DNA of 64,000 nucleotides, taken from positions 14,818,001 to 14,882,000 of the forward strand of contig CM060732.1 of the NCBI GenBank assembly GCA_030704615.1, given 5' to 3'. Positions 23,749-34,500 of this stretch are shown here, in pieces; position 1 is the first letter of the stretch; every line of letters begins with the position of its first letter. Source of the DNA: Takakia lepidozioides. Its lineage: Eukaryota > Streptophyta > Takakiopsida > Takakiales > Takakiaceae. Below the pieces are notes generated by a model. The model was given only the letters and a program-made list of their open reading frames with translations, was not told the origin of the DNA and made no database searches. Made by a program: the position numbers and the translations under genes.

Positions 23749-24097
23749 GATTGAAAACTAAACTCACACTGTTGACACAAGGACATGAAATACAACACCA
23801 TCACTTGTTAAACTAAGAGTCGAGCCGGGGGCACCCCAAGCTATGGGGACTCCACCCCACAACATCCTATTCTCCCTTCATAAGCACACTCAGATTCTAA
23901 GCACTGAAGGAGCTCGGTCGTGCAGGCTCAACTCGAGAGAGATGAGCCGCACGACTGACGAGCTCGTGAAGATAAGATGGTTCAGGTGTCAAGCTAAACT
24001 TGACACCTGACTTAACACTTGAACTAATTCCAAGTGTTAAATACAAATAACTAGATTTATTCTAGTTAGTTTCACACTGTGTTTATTTAACTTGACA
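23749..24097 (-). repeat. 5' LTR core, copy 2
   Basis: 349 bp matching 12455-12799 and 6973-7319. In element orientation it begins TGTCAAG at 24097, adjacent to the target repeat ttga. Confidence 0.75.
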
Positions 24098-24101
24098 TTG
24101 A

Positions 24102-25660
24102 ATTCATAGTAGAGAAAATACAGATTACACCAAAGGGGGGAGCACGAGAAGCCCATGTGGATACCAGTAATTTGCTTCCATACTCTATCCCCCAAGCTGA
24201 CAAAACAATGGTTCATCAACCATAGAGCAGTAAGTCGATCTTGTGTGAAACCAATCCACAAGTCAGATTTTGATTTAGGGGCACTATGTCCCCACCTTGT
24301 CTTTTCTGCTTTCATTGTACCATAATTGAAGTTGACCCACAAGTAGTGGTCAGCCCTCGTGTGGTTCCTATGGTATTGTCTAAAGGCCATTGAAATCACA
24401 TGGGATATAGCAATGCCTAAATTATCAGTCCCCTGTAAAGGGATAGCCTCGTAGCATTGAGCGATATTTGCCACAAATATATCATGAATATGGGTAGGCA
24501 GATTGAGGCTGAATTCAATAATGGAGTCTACAATCCAATACATTGAAGATTGAACTCCAAGGAAGACTGAAAATTTCTTTTCGAACCCACATATCCATTC
24601 CTTCACAAGGGGCAAGAGAGCCATAGTGGCAACTAAAAGAAGTTGTGCCACAGTTGAGAAAATACAGTTGTGGGCATTCGTAAGCCATCTATACTTTTTT
24701 CTTATGCTCTTTCTAGATTGCCATGAGATAGGGTAGAGACATAGCCGCAATAGGGAGTTTGGGGATAATACCTTCAAGCTCACTATTGATGTTAGCACAA
24801 ATGTCTCTAGTGATTATCCAAGAACCCTCAACCATACATGGTTTGAAGTCCTTACATTGTAGCCGGTGGAAGGCTTGTACCCCAATGTGCTTAATACACT
24901 AGAAACAAACGTTGTTGTTTGCTTTGTCCACCCCGGAAATATAAAGATGACTTAGGATCCAATTTAGTTCATCTACCACATTTGGGCAGTTTAGCACTAT
25001 TGGTCCAGAGACTTTGAGGCCACGGGCATTTTTCCCTGCGGCTTTTTTAAGTATCTCCCAACAATAGTCGGTGAGCCACATATGTGCAGCTCCCAACCAT
25101 TCACATGAACTCAGGTTTAGCAAAGTACAGACCTGGTCCCAAGCAAGTTGGACTGAAGTGACAACCTCATGCAAGTACGAAGGACGCATGGGAATGTGAT
25201 TCAGCCCACAAGCAAACAAATGTCTCAGTTGTGTATGTCTTATGATATTGACATCCATAGACCTTACATGTGCGAATGCTTCTGAATTCACAGCATGGAA
25301 TTCATCCCTAGTCAAAGGATCAACAAAAGCTTGCAATCGCTTAGACTTGAAACAACCACATGTATTCAAAGGGTCGAAAAGCTCAACAAAAGTGAACTCC
25401 CTGAATACATCACTTGGTTTATAGATTGATCTACCAAAATGGTTATGATATTTCCAACCAAAGAGAATATCATTGACCAGTAGAGCCAATTCATGTTGCT
25501 CAAAAAAACCAAAAGTGGCTGAGATTACCTCTTTAACACAAATCCATTCCATTGTACGATTAGGATATAACACATGAACATATCCAATCTTCTTCTCTTT
25601 TACTGGAGGTAAAAGGTAGAGACGTCCTAGTATATCAGATGTAAGTCTCATGTCACACAT
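24102..25660 (-). pseudogene. N-terminal and palm part of the unusual reverse transcriptase
   Basis: Two open stretches (25660-24899, then about 24798 down to the copy 2 insertion) read as one protein with a TAG near 24899 and a frameshift near 24720. Recognisable parts are AQCYEAIPLQGTDNL (motif A-like) and ITGIHMGFSCSPLWCNLYFLYYEF (motif B, GxxMG..SP...N). The motif A aspartate position is degraded. Together with RYIDD in the piece at 11675-12366 this is a full RT core. The N-terminal domain is unlike Ty1, Ty3 or L1 proteins; I do not recognise it. Confidence 0.7.
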
Positions 25661-25734
25661 CTCTGGAAACAGGAAGACATTCCGAAAAAGACTATTAAGT
25701 TGACATCGTATCTCCAGATCAGTACTTCAAAGAA

Positions 25735-26562
25735 TCACCACCGTAAGACACGTGCTTTGAGTGGAGACCTACTAACAGACCCCTGACTACTAGAAGGTAT
25801 ACGATCAGAACCAATGTCAATTGTAGTCTCAGAGGAAGATGGAGACCATCCATCTTGCACCCTAGGAATAGTAGGTGCTACAGTAGAGTTACGACCAGCG
25901 CCAACATGTCCACGGCCACGTGAGTAAGTGCGGCCAGAATGACGTCCTCCTGCTCTGGCCCTCCCACCAAACTGACCTCCTCTCGGGATGAGCGGAGGAG
26001 TGTTGCTGAAGGAGGTTCGTTGTTTCTTGTAGTAAGGAACTGAGCCAGGAATTGGCGAATTGAGGGAAAAACTCGGTGGTTTGATCAGCCTCTCAATCGT
26101 TCGTACCCCCGACTTCTCTCCATGCTTGGCCAAGAGCTTGCTAGATGGCGCAGACACAAACTCAGTCGCAGCCTCTTTCATCAAATCTCTAGTACACATA
26201 AAGGTGATGTGTGCCAAGACCGTTGTCTTTGCAGAACCAGCCAACCAAATACAAAAAGCAGTAAATTTGGTTTTGAGAGACGGAAATTCAAAAGGATAGA
26301 ACTCCACCAGATTGTTGACCATGTACCAAACAACTTGGTCAAACCACAGTAGACTACCCGTGCACCCACCTTCTTTTGAGTTCGCCGAACTGCAAGGGCA
26401 TCTCAAAAAGGGCCTATGCCGATTCCACCATGCTGTTCGGTGGTTATCATCACGACGAGCACCAGTATTCATGTTGCCCTTAGTGCGGACATGAATGCGT
26501 GTGCTCATCGCACATCTTGGGATCGTAAGCAGAAATTGGAAAGGCACTGGGGATTTCCACAA
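25735..26562 (-). pseudogene. Gly/Arg-rich protein segment of the RT element
   Basis: 275 codons. The middle is a helical, hydrophobic block (LVEFYPFEFPSLKTKFTAFC) and the end is an RGG-like basic tail (GGRARAGGRHSGRTYSRGRG) typical of nucleic-acid binding. It overlaps the end of ORF1 by about 80 bp in another frame, so the two may be one gene broken by a frameshift, or a gag-like ORF1. Confidence 0.45.
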
Positions 26563-27334
26563 TAGCCTTTAGAAACTGAAATCCATCAGCTGCTTTGGCC
26601 TTACAATCATCCACTTCAGCCTGTGAGATGTTGGCCCATGTCATCCACAGTGCCAAGAGCTGCAGGTTAAAAAGTGTCCACATACGGTGACATTTCTCAG
26701 TAACCATCAATTCTACCGCCCTTGGAGAAGTGAGGGGAGCCACTGGTTCCTTTCCCCCACTACTAATCAGATTGTTCCTTGACAGCTCAATTTGTGAGCT
26801 CTGAATCCCTTCCACATACTCTTCCAATGTGGCTCGATCCACATCTGGGATCGCCATCTTGGCCAAGAGAGGGTGCACTCGTGGTTTATCATTGAAGTCA
26901 AAAGCAGAGTTAGCACTGATGTTGGCTGTGACAGGAGTATCCGTATTGCTGGAATTAGCACGTTCGATGGCACAGTCAATGTCCTTCATCAACTTTTCAA
27001 TTTCACATTGGTCATCATAGTCTTGTTGGAGCAAGTCCCCTAGCTTAGAGTGTACATCACATAGAGTTTTCAGAGCATGGGGCCGGTCTGAGAAACATAT
27101 CATCATGAGTCGCGTCCATTCTCCCAAACCAAGAGTCTCAAGGAGTAAGGGTTCATGCACACCTTCCTCATTGATGTCATTCAACGATGCCTTGTCCTTC
27201 TCTTGAACAAAGGCATGGAATGGAGGAAAGTCGACAGCAGCCAAACTGGCCTGCACACCAAGGATAGGAGGTGGGAGAGGAGCCCCATAGCCAAGTGCCA
27301 ACAAATCATTGTGCCAAGCAAGGCTATTTTGCAT
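26480..27334 (-). CDS. ORF1-like protein of the RT element, unknown function
   Basis: 284 codons, starting MQNSLAWHNDLL, mostly helical and acidic, with a Trp-rich stretch near residue 230 (LLALWMTWANISQAEVDDC). No known domain recognised. It is the first frame after the 5' terminal repeat, so a gag-like role is an inference. Confidence 0.45.
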   Translation of the reverse strand: MQNSLAWHNDLLALGYGAPLPPPILGVQASLAAVDFPPFHAFVQEKDKASLNDINEEGVHEPLLLETLGLGEWTRLMMICFSDRPHALKTLCDVHSKLGDLLQQDYDDQCEIEKLMKDIDCAIERANSSNTDTPVTANISANSAFDFNDKPRVHPLLAKMAIPDVDRATLEEYVEGIQSSQIELSRNNLISSGGKEPVAPLTSPRAVELMVTEKCHRMWTLFNLQLLALWMTWANISQAEVDDCKAKAADGFQFLKAIVEIPSAFPISAYDPKMCDEHTHSCPH

Positions 27335-27451
27335 CTACACATAAGTAAATATACCATGTTAGAAGCAAAAAGGAAAAAGACAGAATGGAGTAAGAAACTG
27401 TTTGATGGTGTATTCAACGACCAAGAAGAATACTGGATAAAGGAGAGAGAG

Positions 27452-29044
27452 TGTTACATAGCATGTCAAAGCTAGACAAGGAAACACTAAGCACATTGTG
27501 CTGTGTTTGCCTTCATTTAACGACATCAGACAGCCTAATTTAGGCACCATCAAACTGTCTCTACCCAGATCTGCCTCCATACCTCCCTTTACATTATACC
27601 CTTGCTGGAAAACCAGGTTTAAGGTCTACTAAGTGGCAATCACATGCACACTAGGTAGGGCCTTCTCATAAACAAATCTACCTCCTCACTTTCATATCAT
27701 AGGAAACAACAGTAGAAGTAGGAAGAGCACAACTGTCTCCTTACAAGTAACTCCTTTCATGTAGGTACCAGCTCATAGATCCATCAAATCAATAGAGCAA
27801 AAACAGCAGTAGTATGTGGACAATCAACATGTACAAACATATTTGAGGTTTGAGAGAGCTCAAAGCCTCACTCCCTTAGTCTCTTGCCCTTAGTAGCATT
27901 TCCTGCAACAAAAGAAGGTGAAGTGGCATCACCTGGATCCATCACAGCCAACCAACCAAGCAACAGGTTAGTGATCCCTGTGGAGCGCCAGGCTTAAACC
28001 TCTTCACATTTGTTATCAATGTCATCCCTGTAACAAGTCATACTAGCAAAGAGAGGAGAGGTAAGAGAGGTCCTTTCAGCCATTCAACATAGGTACAAAA
28101 CTCAGTAACACCTATTTCAGCCCATGCTCCAGAGGGAGGGGGGGTGGTCTCATGTCTGTAAGCACCCATTCCCAAAAGGAAGGTGTCACTAGAGCCAAGT
28201 ATCCAGCAAGGGGACACATAGAGGCCTTTGGTTTGCAAAAGTATTCAAAGAATCATAGTAGAGCTAATCATGTCCATGTAAGTAAACATGACAACAAGCA
28301 TCTATCCCCAAAAGGAAGACCAAGTACTCAAGCAAGGGCATATATAGAAGCCCTTGGTTTTGGAAAAGTATTCATAGATTCAGAGTAGAGCTTAGTCAAG
28401 TCCATGTAAGTTCCTCATAGTGTCAACTCTCTTTATGTTGCCATCCTAAGCAGCCCATCACAGTGTTGGAGGAGTCTGAATGGATACCTTGCTTGTAGAC
28501 ATAGTGTAGTCAGCTCCTTTAGCTCTTGCCTGCTCCTCTTCCAAATGAGAAGAATGGCCAAGCATACTAACCATATAGGGCAGCAGCTTTAGGTTGAGAC
28601 CTCTAGGATGAACCCTAATGAGTCACCCTCATGAGTCATCCTAGTGAGTCATCCCGTTCTACAATCCCCCGTTCCGTTCTAGACAAAAAATCTGAACGGA
28701 ATAACGGGATCAGACAATTCTTGAATGCTGTCTAAAAAGATCTTAGCAACATTGAGGAGAGAAAGAGACAAAAAAAAATTCCTCGAGCCTCTCATTTTCA
28801 AGTTTCCTAATGCTGGTACAAGGCATTGGCTACAGTAGAGCAGCCAAGAGAGTAATGTACATTGACCGGATCATGTAGAAGGTGTACACATATACTCTAT
28901 TATGCTGTTGCTACAGGGCCTAGCACAAGATATCATGTATTAGTTTGCCATCCAATGTCCCTATATGTTCAAGGCTGGAGAAAGAGTCAAAGGGATCAGG
29001 CAGTTCTTGAGTGTTGTTACAAAGAACATACCCACATTCAAGTA
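27452..29044 (-). repeat. right long terminal repeat of the RT element (5' side)
   Basis: Direct repeat of 9841-11421. It starts tgttacatag after a (GA) run and ends ttcaagta before another (GA)n at about 29045-29068. Confidence 0.8.
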
Positions 29045-29068
29045 GAGAGAGAGAAAGAGAGAGAGAAA

Positions 29069-30209
29069 GAGTACTCATAAGACGTTGTTTGCCGTAGCCT
29101 TGTGGCCATTGACCCCGCGCCCAGTTTGAGCGGAAACAAAAGGGACAGAACCTACCTCTGACAGGGGCTGACGTTGGTAGTAAGACTTACCTTCATATAT
29201 AGAATTAATCCGGGTTTTCCAGATATCCTCTAGAAATCCCTTCACACAAGCATCAATCTGCTGTGTGTGATTTGCCCAAAAACTAGGCCCTAGGAGGGCC
29301 TGGGCTTTTGGCTCAGCCTCGAGACTTTCAAAGTTGGTAAACAGAAGTACAGACACAATTCCCTTGATAGATTTGAAGAGAGCGTCTCTTTGGTGAGAGA
29401 ACCCCGGACAGCGTATCAGAAAATGAATACTGTCTTCAGGTTGCCCTCACAACGGGCACTTGCACTCTCCCTTTCCTGTCTGCTTCTGTTTGCTGTTCAA
29501 AGATAGGCTTCCTGCCCCGAGTTTAAATTTCAGTCTAGTGCCGAGAGTGGGTAGACCCTTGAGGTCATCCAAGATGCCCTCCCCCATGTCACAGACTGGA
29601 AACAAGTTCAGGGAAGTTTTCTGCCTAACTTCATTTTCATCAGACAATCTCATGGCAATAGACATGGCTTTGGACACTACAGCCTCTAAGTCAGATTTAT
29701 CTAGCAGGGTAAAGACTTGCGGTTCCAGGTCCTTGAGAATCTCTTCTACTCTCTTCTTCCAAGACTTAGCCTGTTTGACAGGGCGGTCCTGTTTCCAAGA
29801 TATAGAGTCGATTAACTTAGGATATCTGGTGTTGGACATGTGTTGCACCTGACCCCACCATCTGACCTTGAATTCATCTCGTCGAGAGCTTAAGGACGGA
29901 ATGCCAAACTCACCCCGAACAGCCACATTGGCTGTTTTGGAGCATGCTGACATACACTCCTTAAGCACCCCCACTTGAATGGATTCTAGAGACTTAGCCT
30001 GGTTGGAGTTATCAACCCATATAGCAGATCCGTACTCCAAGGCAGGTCTAATAACGCGACAAAGCATGGTTTTCTTAACCTCAGAGTTGACCCCTCTGTA
30101 GTGGAAAATTTTAGTGAACCCTAGAGCTTTGCCCTTGCCAGTTTGAACAACTTTCCCGGATATGTGCATCCCAATTACAATTGGAGGAAAACTCAACGCC
30201 CAGGCAAGT
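29069..30209 (-). pseudogene. LINE ORF2 C-terminal part with CCHC finger
   Basis: The largest piece of the array covers the region after the RT palm ([20 protein letters not shown]) to the stop. A frameshift lies near 29450, in the zinc finger (C-x2-C ... H-x4-C in other copies). No RT active site. Confidence 0.75.
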
Positions 30210-30979
30210 GAGAGAGAGAGATTGTACTCATAAGACGTTGTTTGCCGTAGCCTTGTGGCCATTGACCCCGCGCCCAGTTTGAGCGGGAACAAAAGGGACA
30301 GAACCTACCTCTGTCAGGGGCTGACGTTGGTAGTAAGACTTACCTCCATTTATAGAACTAATCCGGGTTTTCCAGATATCCTCTAGAAATCCCTTCACAC
30401 AAGCATCAATCTGCTGTGTGTGATTTGCCAAAAAACTAGGCCTCAGGAGGGCCTGGGCTTTTGGCTCAGCCTCGAGACTTTCAAAGTTGGTAAACAGGGG
30501 TACAGGCACAATACCCTTAATAGATTTGAAGAGATCGTCTCTTTGGTGAGAGAACCCCGGATAGTGTATCAGAAAATGAATACTGTCTTCAGATTTCCCA
30601 CACAACGGGCAATTGCACTCTCCCTTTCCTCTCTGCTTCTGTTTGCTGTTCAAAGGTAGGCTTCCTGCCCCGAGTTTAAATTTCAGTCTAGTACCGAGAG
30701 TGGGTAGACCCTTGAGGTCATCCAAGATGTCCTCCCCCCATGTCACAGACTGGAAACAAGTTCAGGGAAGTTTTCTGCCTAACTTCATTTTCACCAGACA
30801 ATCTCATGGCAACAGACATGGCTGAGTGAGAGAGAGAGATTGTACTCATAAGACGTCGTTTGCCGTAGCCTTGTGGCCATTGACCCCGCGCCCAGTTTGA
30901 GCGGGAAAAAAAGGGACAGAACCTACCTCTGTCAGGGGCTGACGTTGGTAGTAAGACTTACCTCCATATGAGAGAGAGA

Positions 30980-31012
<33 letters not shown>

Positions 31013-31013
31013 T
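29069..31013 (-). mobile_element. tandem array of three 5'-truncated LINE copies joined by (GA)n
   Basis: Three pieces of the same LINE, all minus and all ending at the same 3' terminus (GTCTTATGAGTAC in element sense), are joined head to tail: about 29069-30209, 30221-30826 and 30840-30968. Each joint is a pure (GA)n run (30210-30220, 30828-30839), and the array ends in a longer run at 30969-31012. The pieces start at different points of the element, so they are separate truncations and not one duplication. Confidence 0.85.
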
Positions 31014-31516
31014 CCACAAGAGGGACAAGTGATGTCTGCTGCAATTGAAGAAAGTCTTGCAATCATGATCTTCATCAGGAGAGAAGTGAGGCAAATACTA
31101 ACATAATTGAGGTGGGTTTTTACTTTCCGTCAATGAATAAATAAAAGCCCTTTCTTGGTCCTGCCAGGGACGGGGGAGACACATGAAAGTGATATCTGTA
31201 CAGCAAATGAGTTGAGAGAACTTCCGCTGCGTGGCCATCTAGCTGATAATGCCCTTGTTCCCCGGCCTTTACGTCATGAGCACTCACTGGCATCCTTGCA
31301 CAGCGTGCAGCAACACTTCTTCCTTATGCAATTGCTCACAATGCCTATGGATAATCGATGTGTTCCCCTTTGCAGGGTTTTCATGGCTAGAGTAGCTGTG
31401 GTCATCTCTCAAGAAGTTCATCGTGCAAAGCTCTCTTTAGGCAGGTTATAGATGAGCTCAATCAACTCCACAGAGGTTGCCTACGGACTACCTGAGAATT
31501 GCCTAGATGTGTTGAA
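31014..31516. other. 3' flank of the helicase gene
   Basis: No gene recognised. A 98-codon plus-strand frame at 31155-31451 has no family pattern. The polyadenylation region of the minus-strand helicase should fall here. Confidence 0.4.
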
Positions 31517-34500
31517 CTACCCTGCTCCACCACCACGAGGCCTTTTAAATGAGTTGACACGAGTCATTCCCACATTCCCTATGCTGGCTAGTTGGCCATT
31601 CCTGCCTAGCACTTGTAGCGTTGGCTCTTGACGGTCCCCCTTCCCATCCCTCACTGGCGCATACTGCTGGGAGATCCCACCCCGATAGGGCAAGCCTCCA
31701 CTTCCTGCATGATGGCCATTGGATGCCATTGCTCCAGAAACTCTGCCCCTCCCACTGCAAGAAGTACTTGACAAATTGGGGAGGCCCCCTTGTAGCCATG
31801 CCTTTTGATCTAGCTGTTGTGTAACCCCCTTTTCATTAGAAGCACCATAGCCCTTAGCAGGCATGGGTTCTATGCCTAGTGACCCATCGTACGATAGCAG
31901 GCAGGCGATGGCAAAGACAGATGCTCCAAGAGTGGGGGGTAGATTTGACCGTGGGTGTTTCACCTGTTCACATAGAGTAATACAACCATGTCACCACAAG
32001 CCATCTGAGATGCATGTGTACTCTTTTGGTTGTTAGAGTTAACAAGAAGCTCTGAAAAGGGGTCACATTGGTTGAAAGCTGACCTTGAATGCCAAAGCTG
32101 AGGCCAGCCTTTCTCGTAAGCAATAAAGTTGGGCAGCTTCAACTGCAGTGGCCCTAAAGTGGAGCCAGCGATCTATTATCACTGCAATTGATTTGTCTGG
32201 GGCTGACATTAATTGCTGCTGCTGCCGGTCCGCCTTAGTGGAAGGCCGAGTTTTCACCTATCACAAGGAAAAACGATGGCTGTGAAGTGAGTCAAACTTG
32301 CTTTCCTCAAAGCGAAACGTCACTAATTGGACAGCATACGGGGAGAGATCATTGGGGTTACCTCTTCTTCATCTTGACTGTCATAATCTTCCTCCTCCTC
32401 CTCAGGCAGAGCCCCTGGTGGTGCTGGTGGCCTATCCTCTGGTTCAGACTCAAGGGGGGCCACCACCATTTCTGTGGACATAAGAAGCAATGGGTGTGGT
32501 TTCACCAGGGTGCTGTTGCGAATATACACCTGAAACAGAAAGAAACTCGTTAGCTTGGACATATATCTTGAGGCCACATGAGAAGATAAACCTCACAATG
32601 AGGCAACCCACCCCAGAATAAGTTGCTCACAACTCCCAGTACAGATTGACAGTTAGCCGCCCTCAACCAGATACACGTGAAGTGACTATCAAGTGCATAC
32701 TATCTATATCAGCCCCTGAACCAGATTTGTACAATCCTTCCCATCTGAATTGAATTACTCTAGTTACAAGGTACTAAATGAGAGATCTCTAACCGTGCAA
32801 ACCGCAAAGGATGCATCCATGAACTCTACATCTCAAGTCATCTTCCATGTGGAAAAAGGTTACAACCTCTCCCAATCCAAGGACAGGTCAAGTTTCTTCC
32901 ATGTTTTCAACAACAATTATTTCCGTAACGCTTCCCCTCCAAATAGGTAATCTCAGCCTCTACCAGGCCAATGCTTGTACGGCAGATACTAAGCCTGACA
33001 AAGCGGCTCTAAAGTGGACAGATTGAACACATTGTGGGTTATCAGAAGTCTTGAGGACGTCTCCCTATCATTGAAATGACCATGGAAAACCTGTGGAAAA
33101 GATTGTACTCATAAGACGTTGTTTGCCGTAGCCTTGTGGCCATTGACCCCGCGCCCAGTTTGAGCGGGAACAAAAGGAATGGAACCTACCTCTGTCAGGG
33201 GCTGACGTTGGTAGTAAGACTTACCTTCATATAAAGAATTAAACCGGGTTTTCCAGATATCCTCTAGAAATCCCTTCACACAAGCATCAATCTGCTGTGT
33301 GTGATTTGCCCAAAAACTAGGCCTCAGGAGGGCCTGGGCTTTTGGCTCAGCCTCGAGACTTTCAAAGTTGGTAAACAGGGATACAGGCACAATTCCCTTG
33401 ATAGAGTTGAAGAGAGCGTCTCTTTGGTGAGAGAACCCCGGACAGTGTATCAGAAAATGAATACTGTCTTCAGATTGCCCACACAACGGGCAATTGCACT
33501 CTCCCTTTCCTCTCTGCTTCTGTTTGCTGTTCAAAGGTAGGCTTCCTGCCCCGAGTTTAAATTTCAGTCTAGTGCCGAGAGTGGGTAGACCCTTGAGGTC
33601 ATCCAAGATGCCCTCCCCCATGTCACTGACTGGAAACAAGTTCAGGGAAGTTTTCTGCCTAACTTCATTTTCATCAGACAATCTCATGGCAACAGACATG
33701 GCTTTGGACACTACAGCCTCTAAGTCAGATTTATCCAGCAGGGTGAAGACTTGCGGATCCAGGTCCAGGTCCTTGAGAATCTCTTCTACTCTCTTCTGCC
33801 AGGACTTAGCCTGTTTGACAGGGCAGTCCCGTTTCCAAGATATAGAGTCGATTAACTTAGGATATCTGGTGTTGGGCATATGTTGCAGCTGACCCCACCA
33901 TCTGACCTTGAATTCATCTCGTCGGGAGCTTAAGGATGGAATGCCAAACTCACCCCGAACAGCCACATTGGCTGTTTTGGAGCATGCTGACATACACTCC
34001 TTAAGCACCCCCACTTGAATGGATTCTAGAGACTTAGCCTGGTTGGAGTTATCAACACATATAGCAGATCCGTACTCCAAGGCAGGTCTAATAACGCGAC
34101 AAAGCATGGTTTTCTTAACCTCAGAGTTGACCCCTCTGTAGTGGAAAAATTTAGTGAGCCCCAGAGCTTTGCCCTTGCCAGTTTGAACAACTTTCTGGAT
34201 ATGTGCATCCCAATTACAATTGGAGGAGAACTCAACGCCCAGGTAAGTGTAGGAAGGGAGGACCGGGATCTCTTGGCTACCCCACTGCCACTTAAGATCA
34301 CTTCCTCCCTCTCCTCTGTTGTTGAATGCTACCACTGCACATTTGCTGACATTAGCCTCTAGCCCCCAAAGATCAAAGTATCTCTTCGCGCAATCAATCA
34401 ACTCCTGGAGATTGGTTGGAGTTTCCCCTATGCCTGCGAAGTCATCCGCAAACATGAGGGCTGGTATGGTGGTATCACCCACCCTTAACCCAAATCCCTC

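Larger units (their letters stand above)
12367..24097 (-). mobile_element. Ty3/gypsy methyltransferase element, copy 2 (complete, 11.7 kb)
   Basis: Both ends are defined: TG at 12367 and CA at 24096-24097, flanked by the direct repeat ttga (12363-12366 and 24098-24101). Removing the element restores an open RT frame in the host element. Order on the minus strand: 5' LTR, uL22 exon, MED4 pseudogene (antisense), ORF0, gag, protease, methyltransferase, RT, RNase H, integrase with PHD remnant, 3' LTR. The lesions include two CAG to TAG stops and several 1-nt indels, but the methyltransferase stretch is open. Confidence 0.9.
9841..29044 (-). mobile_element. unclassified RT element with long direct terminal repeats, interrupted by copy 2
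   Basis: Two direct repeats of about 1.58-1.59 kb (9841-11421 and 27452-29044) flank coding sequence on the minus strand: an ORF1-like protein (27334-26480), a Gly/Arg-rich segment (26562-25735), then an RT-bearing region (25660-24102 continued at 12366-11675). Copy 2 of the Ty3/gypsy family sits inside the RT. Without it the interior is about 4.3 kb. Each terminal repeat is bordered by (GA)n on at least one side. I see no integrase, RNase H, tyrosine recombinase or GIY-YIG motif in what is readable. The RT looks closest to Penelope-like or another non-Ty1/Ty3 group, but the class is unsettled. Stops and frameshifts show it is dead. Confidence 0.65.

Noticed and set aside
30970-31012. Evenly spaced repeat array that could look like CRISPR
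   Set aside because: It is a (GA)n microsatellite between LINE fragments in a plant genome.
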